Below are positions 23,585-31,882 of a stretch of 34,203 nt of DNA, one piece after another. This DNA comes from JAVZCJ01 sp964532175 (GTDB lineage: Archaea; Thermoproteota; Nitrososphaeria_A; Caldarchaeales; JAVZCJ01), in contig CAZHGP010000010.1 of assembly GCA_964532175.1 (NCBI GenBank), positions 1-34,203 of the forward strand, given 5' to 3'. Position 1 is the stretch's first letter. Each line of letters starts with the position of its first letter. Both the position numbers and the translations under genes were made by a program. The notes beneath the pieces were generated by a model. It was not told where the DNA came from. It did no database searches and worked only from the letters and a program-made list of their open reading frames with translations.

Positions 23585-24115
23585 ATGACAGAATTAGATA
23601 TTTTGATCATAATTCTAGGAACATTAATTCCAACTTTAATTTCTATAGTTTCTCTTGCATATTGGCTTGGGAAGAGATTTGAAACAATAGATAAAAGATT
23701 TGAATTGATTGATAAAAAATTTAAGGATATTGAGAATAAAATAGAAGTATCTTATCTAGCATTAAAGAATGCCCTCCTAGCTATTAATTCTATGCTTATT
23801 GAATTTATGGGCTTGAAGGGATTAATTACCCTTACTGAATCTAAGTTTCTTATGAGCGAAGTAAGTAGAATTATTTCCATTATAGCTTCCAAACTTAATC
23901 CAATATCTAAAGATGATTTAGAATTTCTTAAAGAAGTTACTTCTAGAGAAGATCCAGAAAAAATATCCATGGAAGATGCTGAAAAAATAATTGAAATAGG
24001 AAAGAGATGGTGGATGGAAAATGGAAGTGAAGAAGCATATAAAGTGTTTTTAACTGGGCTCTTCATAAAAGCCTATCATCTTTCTAAAAAGGTTAAAAGT
24101 GAATCAATTAAATAA
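23585..24115 (+). CDS. Membrane-anchored coiled-coil protein, unknown function
   Basis: 176 aa. The N-terminal hydrophobic segment (about 5-28, 'ILIIILGTLIPTLISIVSLA') is followed by a repeated heptad-like run 'KRFETIDKRFELIDKKFKDI' forming a coiled coil, then a helical cytosolic domain with 'SMEDAEKIIEIGKRWW'. I know this architecture only as conserved hypothetical archaeal proteins. Its codon use (more CTT, GGG, TCC) and G+C look slightly different from the genes around it. A start at an out-of-frame ATG (23581) is rejected because it does not open this frame. Confidence 0.7.
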   Translation: MTELDILIIILGTLIPTLISIVSLAYWLGKRFETIDKRFELIDKKFKDIENKIEVSYLALKNALLAINSMLIEFMGLKGLITLTESKFLMSEVSRIISIIASKLNPISKDDLEFLKEVTSREDPEKISMEDAEKIIEIGKRWWMENGSEEAYKVFLTGLFIKAYHLSKKVKSESIK

Positions 24116-24169
24116 TCGACAACAGCATTTTACGAAAAAATCCTTTTTCTATTTATCTTTGTTTTGCCT

Positions 24170-24263
24170 TTTTGGAGATGCTTATAAAGGATATACCGGA
24201 AATAAAAAAATAATAGATAAACTTTTTAAAAAAGTTGAGAAAATAAATTTAAGTAAAAAATGA
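24170..24263 (+). pseudogene. Possible remnant of a kinase C-terminus before the phosphoesterase
   Basis: The frame 'GDAYKGYTGNKKIIDKLFKK' followed by 'VEKINLSKK' ends in TGA overlapping the next ATG (ATGA, 24260-24263), as real operon partners do. Its 'IIDKLFKK' part shares 19 identical bases (24212-24230) with the last codons of the BadF-family kinase (23332-23350), in the same reading frame. It has no start codon. It may be what is left of a paralogue or of a tail duplicated by an insertion. Confidence 0.3.
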
Positions 24264-24976
24264 AAATAATTGCTGTAGGAGATATTCATAGTCCAAAATT
24301 TTTAGGAATGTTTAAAGAATGCTTAAAAGAAATAATAGATTTTAATGATATAAAATTATTTTTATTAGCTGGAGATATTGTTTTAAAAAATAATTTTAAT
24401 GAAGTAAAAAATGTTTTATCAATTATAAGAGAGCATTTTCAAGGAAAAATTATTTCATGTTTTGGAAATGAAGAATATGAATCTAGTATTAATGAATATT
24501 TAAAATATTCAGATATTAAATGGCTTAATGATGAGACTTATACACTTAATATAAATAATACAAAAATTTCTATAATTGGTTCAAAAGGTTCTCTTGATAG
24601 ACCAACATATTGGCAAAGAAGAAATATTGAAAATATTTACGATATTTATAAAAAAAGAGTCGAAAAAATAAATTCAATGCTTGAAAATCTTTCATCTGAA
24701 ATAAAAATAGTTTTAACTCATTACCCTCCTACTTATAAAACTTTAATTGGAGAAGTAGAAAGAGCTTGGCCTGAAATGGGTTGTAAACAATTTGAAAAAA
24801 TCATTGAAAAACATCAACCTAATTTATGGATTCATGCTCATGCACATAATAGTATAATTCATGAAACATACATTGACGGAACACTTATAATTAATGTATC
24901 TTTTCCAGCAAGGAAAAAATTAACAATAATAGATTTATTTAAATTAAAGGGTGGGAGATTAACAAGTTTTATATAG
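24260..24976 (+). CDS. Calcineurin-like metallophosphoesterase
   Basis: 238 aa with the di-metal phosphoesterase motifs 'IIAVGDIHSPKF', 'FLLAGDIVLKNNFN', 'SCFGNEEYESS', 'IVLTHYPPTYKTL' and 'LWIHAHAHNSII'. In the third motif the usual GNHD/E reads GNEE: the His that normally supports the leaving group is Glu. Similar variants are known in archaeal members, and the metal ligands are kept. The substrate is unknown (phosphodiester, nucleotide or phosphoprotein). It faces the PadR gene tail to tail. Confidence 0.85.
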   Translation: MKIIAVGDIHSPKFLGMFKECLKEIIDFNDIKLFLLAGDIVLKNNFNEVKNVLSIIREHFQGKIISCFGNEEYESSINEYLKYSDIKWLNDETYTLNINNTKISIIGSKGSLDRPTYWQRRNIENIYDIYKKRVEKINSMLENLSSEIKIVLTHYPPTYKTLIGEVERAWPEMGCKQFEKIIEKHQPNLWIHAHAHNSIIHETYIDGTLIINVSFPARKKLTIIDLFKLKGGRLTSFI

Positions 24977-24978
24977 AA

Positions 24979-25308
24979 TTAGTAGACTAAGTTGATTAAG
25001 CTTTTAAATAAGCTTTGTAATCTATTACTTGTTTCTTGTAAAATTTTTATACCATTTTCAGTAATTTTATAAAGTTTTATTCTTTGTCTCATACCAACTT
25101 GCTTCCATTCTCCTTTTATTAAATTTGATTCTTCAAGTTGATAAAGAATAGGATAAACAACTCCTGCATTAAATTTAAATCCAGTTAATTCAAAAATTTT
25201 TGTTATAATATCATATCCATGCATAGGTTCTTTCCAAAGTATCCATAATATAATTACGCTTAATATACTTCTAAAAATATTTTTAAGAGTTTTTTTATCA
25301 TTATTCAT
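24979..25308 (-). CDS. PadR-family transcriptional regulator
   Basis: 109 aa winged helix. 'ILWILWKEPMHGYDIITKIF', 'AGVVYPILYQLEESNLIKGE' and 'RQRIKLYKITENGIKILQE' are the PadR signature with the Tyr-rich wing. The gene starts within the last codons of the radical SAM gene (8-nt overlap), so the two are translationally coupled and the regulator probably controls that operon in response to an unknown ligand. Confidence 0.9.
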   Translation of the reverse strand: MNNDKKTLKNIFRSILSVIILWILWKEPMHGYDIITKIFELTGFKFNAGVVYPILYQLEESNLIKGEWKQVGMRQRIKLYKITENGIKILQETSNRLQSLFKSLINLVY

Positions 25309-26785
25309 ATATTTCCACCCCTATTTTTTTCTTTATTTTTTCCCATTCTTTAATATTATTTATACATCCTGGATCAGGTGCTAAATAATCTTCAAAATAT
25401 GCATAAGCTCTTGCTCTACATCCGCCACAAACATATTTATATTCACATTCTCCACAATGACCATGAAGTTTTTCTCTATTCCTTAAATCTAAGAAAACTT
25501 TATTTTTATTCCATATTTCTTCAAAATCATCTTTCCTTATATCTCCTATTTTTAATGGGAAAAATACACATGGAGTAATGGATCCATCATAATCTAATGC
25601 ACAATAGAATCTTCCAGCACCACATCCACCAATAAATTCACTTAAATTAATTAATTGTCCACTTAAATGAGGATTATAGAAATGTGTAGGAATTATTACT
25701 TCTTTATTACTTATTTTTCCACCTTCCATTTGAATTGCAATTCTTGCAAATTGAGGAGCAGTAGATAATACTTGCATTCTCCCTCCTTTTATAAGTTTTT
25801 TCCAAAGCATTTTAAGTAATTCTTCTCTTTCTTCTGGATTTAAATCCATTTCAATAATATCTTTACCTCTACCAGTTGGAATAAAATTATACATCATCCA
25901 CCAATCAACTCCCAATTTTTCACATAAATCTAGTATTTCAGGAATTTCATTTAAATTAAACTTTGTTATAGTTGTAGCGACTTCTGTAAAAATTCCTTCA
26001 TTAATACAATTTTTAATCCCTTCTATTGTTTTTTCAAATGCTCCATCAACTCCTCTAAAAGAATCATGTGTTTTAGCTTTTGCTCCATCTAAGCTTATTT
26101 GAACATAACCAATATTACATTCCTTTAATTTTTTAGCAATATTTTTATTAATAATTGTTGCATTTGTTGCAACTGCAGTAAATATTCCTTTATTAGATGC
26201 ATAAGAAGCTACTTTAAAGAAATCTTTTCTTAATAATGGTTCTCCTCCTGAAAAAGCAATTATATTTACACCTGCTTTACTCATTTTATCAATAGCTTTT
26301 AAAGCTTCTTCAGTATTTAATTCAAGTGGATGAGGAGTTAAAGCTGAAGCATAACAATGTTTACATTTTAAATTGCACATTCTAGTAAAATTCCATACAA
26401 CTAAAAATGGAGCACCTGGAGTAAATGGTTTTGAAACTCCAAATTTTGCAATACCATTTATAACATTAACTAATCCTCTTCTCCAATATACATCTTTAAA
26501 TTTCTCTTTAAGTTTTTCTTCATTTAAGCCAAAAGATTGTCCGCCTTTTAAAACAGCCCATTTAACAATAGGAGTTACTAAATATGAACAAAAAATACAA
26601 GCATTTTTTCTTTCTCCTGAAAAAAATTCTAAAGCAATTTCTAATCTATTCTTTCCATCTTTTTTACATTCATTGCAAAATTTTCTTAATAGAAAACGTA
26701 TGAATTTTTTATCTATAGTTGATTTTAAGAATTCTATTGTTTTAGATGTTGTTTCATTTGAAGAATTAGAAATAGAACCACTCAT
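25301..26785 (-). CDS. Radical SAM/SPASM enzyme with Cys-rich N-terminal domain
   Basis: 494 aa in three parts. The N-terminal domain (1-125) has two Cys pairs, C37/C40 ('FCNEC') and C63/C66 ('ACIFC'), likely a zinc or Fe-S site, and a segment 'RRGLVNVINGIAKFGVSKP'. The radical SAM core has the cluster motif C137-x3-C141-x2-C144 ('CNLKCKHCYAS'), 'AFSGGEPLLRKDFF' and 'VQISLDGAKAKTHDSFRG'. The C-terminal SPASM domain has 'GGCGAGRFYCALDYDG', 'ITPCVFFPLKIGDIRKD', 'HCGECEYKYVCGGCRARAYA' and 'APDPGC', enough for two auxiliary clusters. Relatives include AhbC/AhbD/NirJ heme enzymes and peptide maturases; the substrate cannot be assigned. No precursor-peptide gene was seen beside it. It is the first gene of an operon with PadR. 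Confidence 0.88.
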   Translation of the reverse strand: MSGSISNSSNETTSKTIEFLKSTIDKKFIRFLLRKFCNECKKDGKNRLEIALEFFSGERKNACIFCSYLVTPIVKWAVLKGGQSFGLNEEKLKEKFKDVYWRRGLVNVINGIAKFGVSKPFTPGAPFLVVWNFTRMCNLKCKHCYASALTPHPLELNTEEALKAIDKMSKAGVNIIAFSGGEPLLRKDFFKVASYASNKGIFTAVATNATIINKNIAKKLKECNIGYVQISLDGAKAKTHDSFRGVDGAFEKTIEGIKNCINEGIFTEVATTITKFNLNEIPEILDLCEKLGVDWWMMYNFIPTGRGKDIIEMDLNPEEREELLKMLWKKLIKGGRMQVLSTAPQFARIAIQMEGGKISNKEVIIPTHFYNPHLSGQLINLSEFIGGCGAGRFYCALDYDGSITPCVFFPLKIGDIRKDDFEEIWNKNKVFLDLRNREKLHGHCGECEYKYVCGGCRARAYAYFEDYLAPDPGCINNIKEWEKIKKKIGVEIYE

Positions 26786-26810
26786 TTTTATAAATAAAAA
26801 CTCTAAAGAA

Positions 26811-26822
26811 GCTTAAATATTT
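26811..26822 (-). promoter_or_regulatory. Putative TATA box of the radical SAM-PadR operon
   Basis: AAATATTTAAGC on the minus strand is centred about 31 nt before the ATG (26785), giving a near-leaderless transcript. Confidence 0.45.
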
Positions 26823-26900
26823 TTATTTTTAAAATATTTAGAAGATAAAATATTTTCTTACTTATAATAATATATTTTAAAGATTTTTTTATTTTTTATT

Positions 26901-27554
26901 TTATGTAAGAAATTTAAGAAACCAATCTTTAGCTAAACGCGATACTTCTTCAAGTTTTCCAGGTTCTTCAAAAAGATGTGAAGCTCCTGGAATTATTATG
27001 AGTTCTTTTTCTGCTTTTAATTTTTCATAAGCTATTTTATTAAGTTCTATTACATATTCATCCAATTCTCCAACTATTAGCAAAGTTGCTGCTTTTACTT
27101 TTGGAATATAATCTAAAACAAGATCTGGCCTTCCTCCACGAGAAACAATAGCTTTAATATCTTCAATTTTTGTAGAAGCTTGAAGTGCAGCAGCTGCACC
27201 TGTTGATGCACCAAAATAACCTATTTTTAGATTTTTTGTTTCATCATTAGCTTTAACCCATTTAGTTACAGTAATTAATCTTTCTGCTAAAAGGTTTATA
27301 TTAAAACGATTCTCATAAATTAAATCTTCCTTTTCTGTTAAAAGATCAAATAAAAGTGTAGCTAATCCTGCTTTTCTTAATTCTCTAGCAACAAAATTAT
27401 TCCTTGGACTAAAGCGGCTACTTCCACTACCATGAGCAAAAATAACTATGCCCTTAGCATTTTTTGGTATACCTAAAATACCATCAAGCTTAATAGAATT
27501 TATTGGAATTTTTACTTCTTTTACTTCTTTATTTATAAAATATTTTTTCATCAA
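26901..27554 (-). CDS. Alpha/beta hydrolase, dienelactone hydrolase-like
   Basis: 217 aa. The fold opens with 'GIVIFAHGSGSSRFSPRNNF' (oxyanion loop). The nucleophile elbow is 'KIGYFGASTGAAAALQAS' (Ser), the acid is in 'ATLLIVGELDEYVIEL' (Asp) and the catalytic His in 'IIPGASHLFEEPGKLEEV'. The HGSGSSR variant is common in small prokaryotic phosphoribosyltransferase-associated or dienelactone-type hydrolases. An esterase role is likely; the substrate is unknown. Two Met codons stand at the start. A strong inverted repeat lies just upstream. Confidence 0.88.
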   Translation of the reverse strand: MMKKYFINKEVKEVKIPINSIKLDGILGIPKNAKGIVIFAHGSGSSRFSPRNNFVARELRKAGLATLLFDLLTEKEDLIYENRFNINLLAERLITVTKWVKANDETKNLKIGYFGASTGAAAALQASTKIEDIKAIVSRGGRPDLVLDYIPKVKAATLLIVGELDEYVIELNKIAYEKLKAEKELIIIPGASHLFEEPGKLEEVSRLAKDWFLKFLT

Positions 27555-27568
27555 TTTCTTATAATAAA

Positions 27569-27604
27569 AAAGTTATTTTTAAAATTTTCTTTTTAAATAA
27601 CTTT
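27569..27604. promoter_or_regulatory. 10-bp inverted repeat upstream of the hydrolase
   Basis: AAAGTTATTT (27569-27578) and AAATAACTTT (27595-27604) are perfect inverted arms with a 16-nt A/T spacer. They sit 15-50 nt before the hydrolase start. The site could be an operator or, if transcribed, a hairpin. The function is inferred. Confidence 0.4.
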
Positions 27605-27882
27605 ATTTAATTAATTTTATCAATAAGGAAGTATAACCAAATATCGAAAATATTTAAGAAAATAATAGAAACAATATAAGGAAAACTTTCTAACTCTTCT
27701 ATCTTTATTTATAAACTTTTTTGATAGAATTCTTAATAGGAATAGATATTTTTCATTCAATATTTCCTATTTTTTCTTTTATAAGTGCAACAATACATAT
27801 CAAAAAATAGAATTTTTAATTTTAAACGGATAGAAATATAGATACTATTTTGAGACTCTCTAAACTTTTATTTTTTATGATT
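27605..27882. other. About 280 nt without a recognised gene
   Basis: AT-rich intergenic DNA between the hydrolase and the HD-domain gene, which lie on the same strand. It holds only very short frames (at most about 16 codons) and no recognised RNA. Confidence 0.4.
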
Positions 27883-28770
27883 TTATTCTAATGCTTGAAA
27901 TTTTCTTCCTTTTATAATTAATTGATGAACTATTCTTTGATCTATTGATGGTTCATCTGGTTTAGCAACAGCAATCACTTCAACATAATTTTCAAGTGGG
28001 CTATCAATAATTTTCTTACCTAAAGTTTCTTGAATTTGAAAAATTCCTGCGCTATTATTCATATGTATTAATATCCTTACTGGCACATCCTTCCCTTGTA
28101 CGATTTCAACTTTTTCAATACTTAAAGCTGAAACTGTATGAATATTCACATTCCCTTTATCAAATGCCATTCTACCACGCCCTTTTGTCATATCAGTCCC
28201 ATCTGCAATTCCAACTAAGCATGCTTCTTCAGTCAAATCACGTACATCAAATTCATGAGAGTAAATACAGTTTAATATATGTCCACGAATTTCGTACATT
28301 ATTTCTTCTTCATAGATTTTTGGGAGTAGTCTATTCAATAATGGAATGGCAAGATATACACCAGATATATGATGATTTTCACGATGAACTTGATTGCCGA
28401 TATCATGAAGCAAAGCTGCGGTAAGAACTATTAAATGAGCATCATCTTCATCTCCAGCTCTTTCTTTAATCACACTTGTTAATATTCCATTGTTAAGAAG
28501 GAGCTTAAGCATTTTCAATGCATTTGCTGCTACAATTTTTGCATGTACTTCACCATGATCATTGTACTTCAATTTTGCAACAGCAATATAATTTGCCATG
28601 TCCCAATCTGCATTAACTTCAGGATCATCTTTTAACAATTCCCACATTTTTCTTGCCTTTGGTTGATTTGCTAATAATTCTGTAATTGTTCTTTCAGCTT
28701 CTTCCATCATTGTTATATAGGATGAAGGGAGCTCTAATTCAAACCCTTTTCCAGTTGCAATTTTTGACAA
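27883..28770 (-). CDS. HD-domain metal-dependent phosphohydrolase
   Basis: 295 aa. The HD site is spread over H76 ('GEVHAKIVAAN'), H122-D123 ('AALLHDIGNQVHRENHHISG') with H129 and the H133-H134 pair, and an Asp in 'CLVGIADGTDMTKGRGRM'. The C-terminal domain ('VRILIHMNNSAGIFQIQETL' and 'ENYVEVIAVAKPDEP') looks like a separate alpha/beta module. Homologues are known as HD phosphohydrolases of archaea and bacteria; nucleotide, cyclic nucleotide or RNA substrates are all possible. By eye this gene is clearly richer in G+C, with codons less biased to A/T, than its neighbours. Confidence 0.85.
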   Translation of the reverse strand: MSKIATGKGFELELPSSYITMMEEAERTITELLANQPKARKMWELLKDDPEVNADWDMANYIAVAKLKYNDHGEVHAKIVAANALKMLKLLLNNGILTSVIKERAGDEDDAHLIVLTAALLHDIGNQVHRENHHISGVYLAIPLLNRLLPKIYEEEIMYEIRGHILNCIYSHEFDVRDLTEEACLVGIADGTDMTKGRGRMAFDKGNVNIHTVSALSIEKVEIVQGKDVPVRILIHMNNSAGIFQIQETLGKKIIDSPLENYVEVIAVAKPDEPSIDQRIVHQLIIKGRKFQALE

Positions 28771-28953
28771 AATTCATCAAAATATATTGAAATTCAATAT
28801 TTATAAACTTTATTAAAAAATTTTTTAACATTCGTATAATACCTAAAAATAGTAGGGAAAGCATTTATATTTCTTCAAGAAAAGGAAGTGAGAATTTATT
28901 TTAATAATATAAGTTTAAAAATATGATGGAAAAATAGTATGTATAATAGATTA

Positions 28954-28959
28954 GGTGGA
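28954..28959 (+). promoter_or_regulatory. SD that sets the start of the E1-like gene
   Basis: GGTGGA, 4 nt before the ATG at 28964, overlaps the alternative GTG at 28955. The ATG is therefore the likely start. Confidence 0.55.
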
Positions 28960-28963
28960 ATAT

Positions 28964-29704
28964 ATGCAATCATTAACAAAATCAGAATTAGAAAGATATG
29001 ATAGACAAATTAGAATTCCAAATTTTGGCATTAATGGTCAAAAAAGACTTAAATCTTCTAAAATAGTAATTGCTGGAATAGGTGGATTAGGATGTGCTTC
29101 AGCAATTTATTTAGCTGCTGCTGGAATAGGAGAATTAGTTTTAATAGATAAAGAAAAAGTAGAATTAAGTAATTTAAATAGACAAATTTTACATTGGACA
29201 AATGATATAGGAAAGTATAAAGTTGAATCTGCTAAAGAAAAATTAATTAAATTAAATCCTGAAATAAATATCTTAGCTATTAAAGAAGAAATTAATGAAG
29301 AAAATGTAAAAGAATTAATTAATGGAGCAAATGTTGTTATAGATGGACAAGATAATTTTAAAACAAGATTTATAATAAATAAAGCTTGTGTAGAATTAAG
29401 AATACCATTCATTTATGCTGCTGTTCAAGGATTAGAAGGAAGATTAATGACTATTATTCCAGGCGAAGGACCATGCTTAAGATGTTTAATTCCAGTCGAT
29501 CCTCCTGAAATAACTACATTTCCAGTCTTTGGAGCAATACCTGCATTAATTGCTATGCTTCAAACAATTGAAGCAATTAAAATTATTTTAGGAATAGGAG
29601 AAAAATACATTGGAAAATTATTAATTTTTGATGGTGAAAGAAACGTTTTTAATCATATAGAAATTAAAAGAAATCCAAATTGTCCAATATGTAAAAATGT
29701 GTAA
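28964..29704 (+). CDS. E1-like adenylyltransferase (ThiF/MoeB/HesA family)
   Basis: 246 aa. It activates the C-terminus of a ubiquitin-like sulfur carrier with ATP in the pathways for molybdopterin, thiamine, tRNA thiolation or protein tagging. Seen: 'YDRQIRIPNFGINGQKRL', 'IVIAGIGGLGCASAIYLAAA' (nucleotide loop), 'ELSNLNRQILHWTNDIGKYK' (Arg finger), 'VVIDGQDNFKTRFIIN' (Asp) and zinc Cys pairs CLRC and CPIC. The position where MoeB and ThiF keep the acceptor Cys reads 'PPEITTFPVFGAIPALIAML' with no Cys, so thioester or persulfide formation at that site is excluded. No ubiquitin-like protein gene is next to it. Confidence 0.88.
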   Translation: MQSLTKSELERYDRQIRIPNFGINGQKRLKSSKIVIAGIGGLGCASAIYLAAAGIGELVLIDKEKVELSNLNRQILHWTNDIGKYKVESAKEKLIKLNPEINILAIKEEINEENVKELINGANVVIDGQDNFKTRFIINKACVELRIPFIYAAVQGLEGRLMTIIPGEGPCLRCLIPVDPPEITTFPVFGAIPALIAMLQTIEAIKIILGIGEKYIGKLLIFDGERNVFNHIEIKRNPNCPICKNV

Positions 29705-29707
29705 TAA

Positions 29708-29720
29708 AAAATATTTAAAG
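29708..29720 (+). promoter_or_regulatory. Putative TATA box of the ABC transporter operon
   Basis: AAAATATTTAAAG lies about 30 nt before the ATG at 29744, so the transporter genes probably have their own near-leaderless promoter and do not depend on the E1-like gene. Confidence 0.4.
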
Positions 29721-29743
29721 GGGTTATTAATATATTAAAGGAA

Positions 29744-30487
29744 ATGAGTGAAAAAATATTCGCTATAGAAGTAGAAAATCTTACTAAAAAATTTGGTGAA
29801 TTTATAGCATTAAGAAACATCTCATTCAATGTTATGCCTAATGAAATTTTTGGATTAATTGGTCCAAATGGAGCAGGAAAAACAACTACTTTAAGAATAC
29901 TTGCTACTCTTCTCTTACCAACTGATGGAATTGTTAAAATTTTCAATTATGATATAATTTCTGAAGCAGATAAAGTAAGGAAGATACTATCTTATTTAGC
30001 TGAAGATGCAGGAGCGTATAGAAATCTTAGTGGTTATGAATATTTAAAAATAGTTGGTAAGATATATTTTTCATCTAAAAAAGATTTGGAAGAAGCAATT
30101 GAAGAAGCTATTAAAATATCTGGCTTGAAAAATAGGATAAATGATAAAGTAAAAAATTATAGTAAAGGTATGAAAAGAAGACTTCAAGTAGCTAGAACAT
30201 TTATGGTAAAACCTAAATTAGCTATTTTAGATGAGCCTACCGCTGGATTGGATGTTATTCATGCACAATATATTAGACAAATAATAAAAGATTATGCTGA
30301 AAAAATGGGAGTTACAATTATTTTATCAAGTCATAATATGCTTGAAGTAGAAAATCTATGTTCTAGAATAGCATTAATTCATAGTGGAGAAATTGTCACT
30401 ATTGGTAATCCAAAAGAACTAAAAGAAAAATTCAATGCATCAAATTTAGAAGAAGTATTTATTAAGGTGGCTAAAATTGAAGAGTAA
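29744..30487 (+). CDS. ABC transporter ATP-binding protein (ABC-2 type, NatA-like)
   Basis: 247 aa ATPase. Walker A 'FGLIGPNGAGKTTTLRILAT', Q-loop region 'ILSYLAEDAGAYRNLSGYEY', signature 'VKNYSKGMKRRLQVARTFM', Walker B 'LAILDEPTAGLDVIHA' and H-loop 'TIILSSHNMLEVENL'. It powers an exporter together with the permease, whose start lies within its last codons. Drug, lipid or sodium export is typical of the class; the substrate is not readable. Confidence 0.95.
   Translation: MSEKIFAIEVENLTKKFGEFIALRNISFNVMPNEIFGLIGPNGAGKTTTLRILATLLLPTDGIVKIFNYDIISEADKVRKILSYLAEDAGAYRNLSGYEYLKIVGKIYFSSKKDLEEAIEEAIKISGLKNRINDKVKNYSKGMKRRLQVARTFMVKPKLAILDEPTAGLDVIHAQYIRQIIKDYAEKMGVTIILSSHNMLEVENLCSRIALIHSGEIVTIGNPKELKEKFNASNLEEVFIKVAKIEE
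30466..30470 (+). promoter_or_regulatory. SD that sets the permease TTG start
   Basis: GGTGG, 6 nt before the TTG at 30477, lies inside the ATPase gene and supports coupled translation from the TTG. Confidence 0.55.
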
Positions 30488-31802
30488 ATTAGCTCCACTT
30501 ATTGAAAAAGAAATTAAAGATTTACTTAGAGATCCAAGAATATATATAGGCTTGATTATTCCAATATTCATACTTCCATTAATGGGATCTATATTTTCCA
30601 TTTCAACAACACAAACAATTCAATTAATGAAAGAAGGGATTCCAATTGCTTTAATAAATTATGATGGAACCAATTGGAGTTTAGATTTTATAAATTTCTT
30701 ATCAAATTCTGGTTTCAATATTACATACATAGATTTTAATAAATATGATAAAATAGAATTTTTATTAAAAGATATTGAAAAATCAAACATTCAAGCTTTA
30801 ATAATAATTCCTAAAGGATACGGAGAAAATATTACTAAATTTAATAAAGCAAATATAGAAACATATTATTTTATTAGAAGTAGTGGAATAAGCGAAACAA
30901 GCATTTTATCAATGATAAATAGCATATTAGAAAAATATTCTGATGTATTAAGTTTAAGATTAATTTCTGATATTGCTTCAGATAAAAAACCTGAAAATTT
31001 AAAGGATCCCATTAAAATCGATAGTTTAAGTATTGTAGGAGGAAGAGTTCTTAATGTGCCACCTGAAACATTGATTGGACAAATTATGATGCAAACTATG
31101 ATAATTCCATTAACCCTTTTCATTTTAACAATAGTTGTTGCTCAAACTGCTGCTACAGCAACTGCTGTTGAAAATGAAGAAAGGACGCTTGAAACTTTAT
31201 TAACTTTTCCAGTTAGTAGATATGAAATTCTTTTAGCAAAATTGATGGGCTCGGCTGTAATAGCGATTATTGGAGCAGTATTATATTTGATTGGTTATTA
31301 TATTTATTTAGAAAAAATGTTAACAATTATTGAAGAACCAATTATGGAAGAGGGAATTGCTTTATTAGCATTCCTTCCTCCTCCTTCAATTGAAGCATAC
31401 ATTATATTAGGAATAAATGTTTTACTTGCAATATTTTTTACAACTTCTTTAGGAGTGGTTATAGGAGCATTAAGTAGCGATGTAAGAATTTCAAATTCTC
31501 TTTTAGGCATAATAATCATACCTATAATGATTCCAGCATTCTTAATAATGTATGGAGGAGAAATAGGAAATCTTCCATTAATAATTCAAATAATAGTATA
31601 TGCTCTTCCAACATCTTATCCATTAATTTCTACTAAAAAAATATTCTTAGGATCAATACCTATAGAATCAATATATGGAATACCTTACTCAATTATTCTT
31701 ACATTAATTGTAATTTATTTAACAGGAAAAATATTAAGCCCTGAAAAATTATTAACATTACAATATAAAGTAAAAGTATGGAGAATAAAAAGAAAAAGTT
31801 AA
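30477..31802 (+). CDS. ABC-2 type permease (NatB-like)
   Basis: 441 aa. A cytoplasmic start 'APLIEKEIKDLLRDPRIYIG' leads into the first membrane helix. A large extracytoplasmic domain (about 50-200) follows, then five or so membrane helices, with the typical ABC-2 coupling segment 'TAVENEERTLETLLTFPVSR' and 'YEILLAKLMGSAVIAIIGAV'. Start TTG with SD at 30466-30470. It overlaps the ATPase gene by 11 nt and forms the transporter with it. Confidence 0.93.
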   Translation: MKSKLAPLIEKEIKDLLRDPRIYIGLIIPIFILPLMGSIFSISTTQTIQLMKEGIPIALINYDGTNWSLDFINFLSNSGFNITYIDFNKYDKIEFLLKDIEKSNIQALIIIPKGYGENITKFNKANIETYYFIRSSGISETSILSMINSILEKYSDVLSLRLISDIASDKKPENLKDPIKIDSLSIVGGRVLNVPPETLIGQIMMQTMIIPLTLFILTIVVAQTAATATAVENEERTLETLLTFPVSRYEILLAKLMGSAVIAIIGAVLYLIGYYIYLEKMLTIIEEPIMEEGIALLAFLPPPSIEAYIILGINVLLAIFFTTSLGVVIGALSSDVRISNSLLGIIIIPIMIPAFLIMYGGEIGNLPLIIQIIVYALPTSYPLISTKKIFLGSIPIESIYGIPYSIILTLIVIYLTGKILSPEKLLTLQYKVKVWRIKRKS

Positions 31803-31882
31803 TATAGAAATTTTTTATTTTCAATCGATTTTTATAATCTTAAAATTAAAAATTCTTTTATAATTTATGGAAAAAATATAAT

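Noticed and set aside
27605..27882. A precursor-peptide gene near the radical SAM enzyme
   Set aside because: Only frames of about 16 codons or fewer, with no conserved-looking core; no support for a modified-peptide system here.
28964..31802. E1-like gene plus ABC exporter as a peptide-modification and export cassette
   Set aside because: The transporter has its own TATA box and no precursor or protease gene is present; adjacency alone is not enough.
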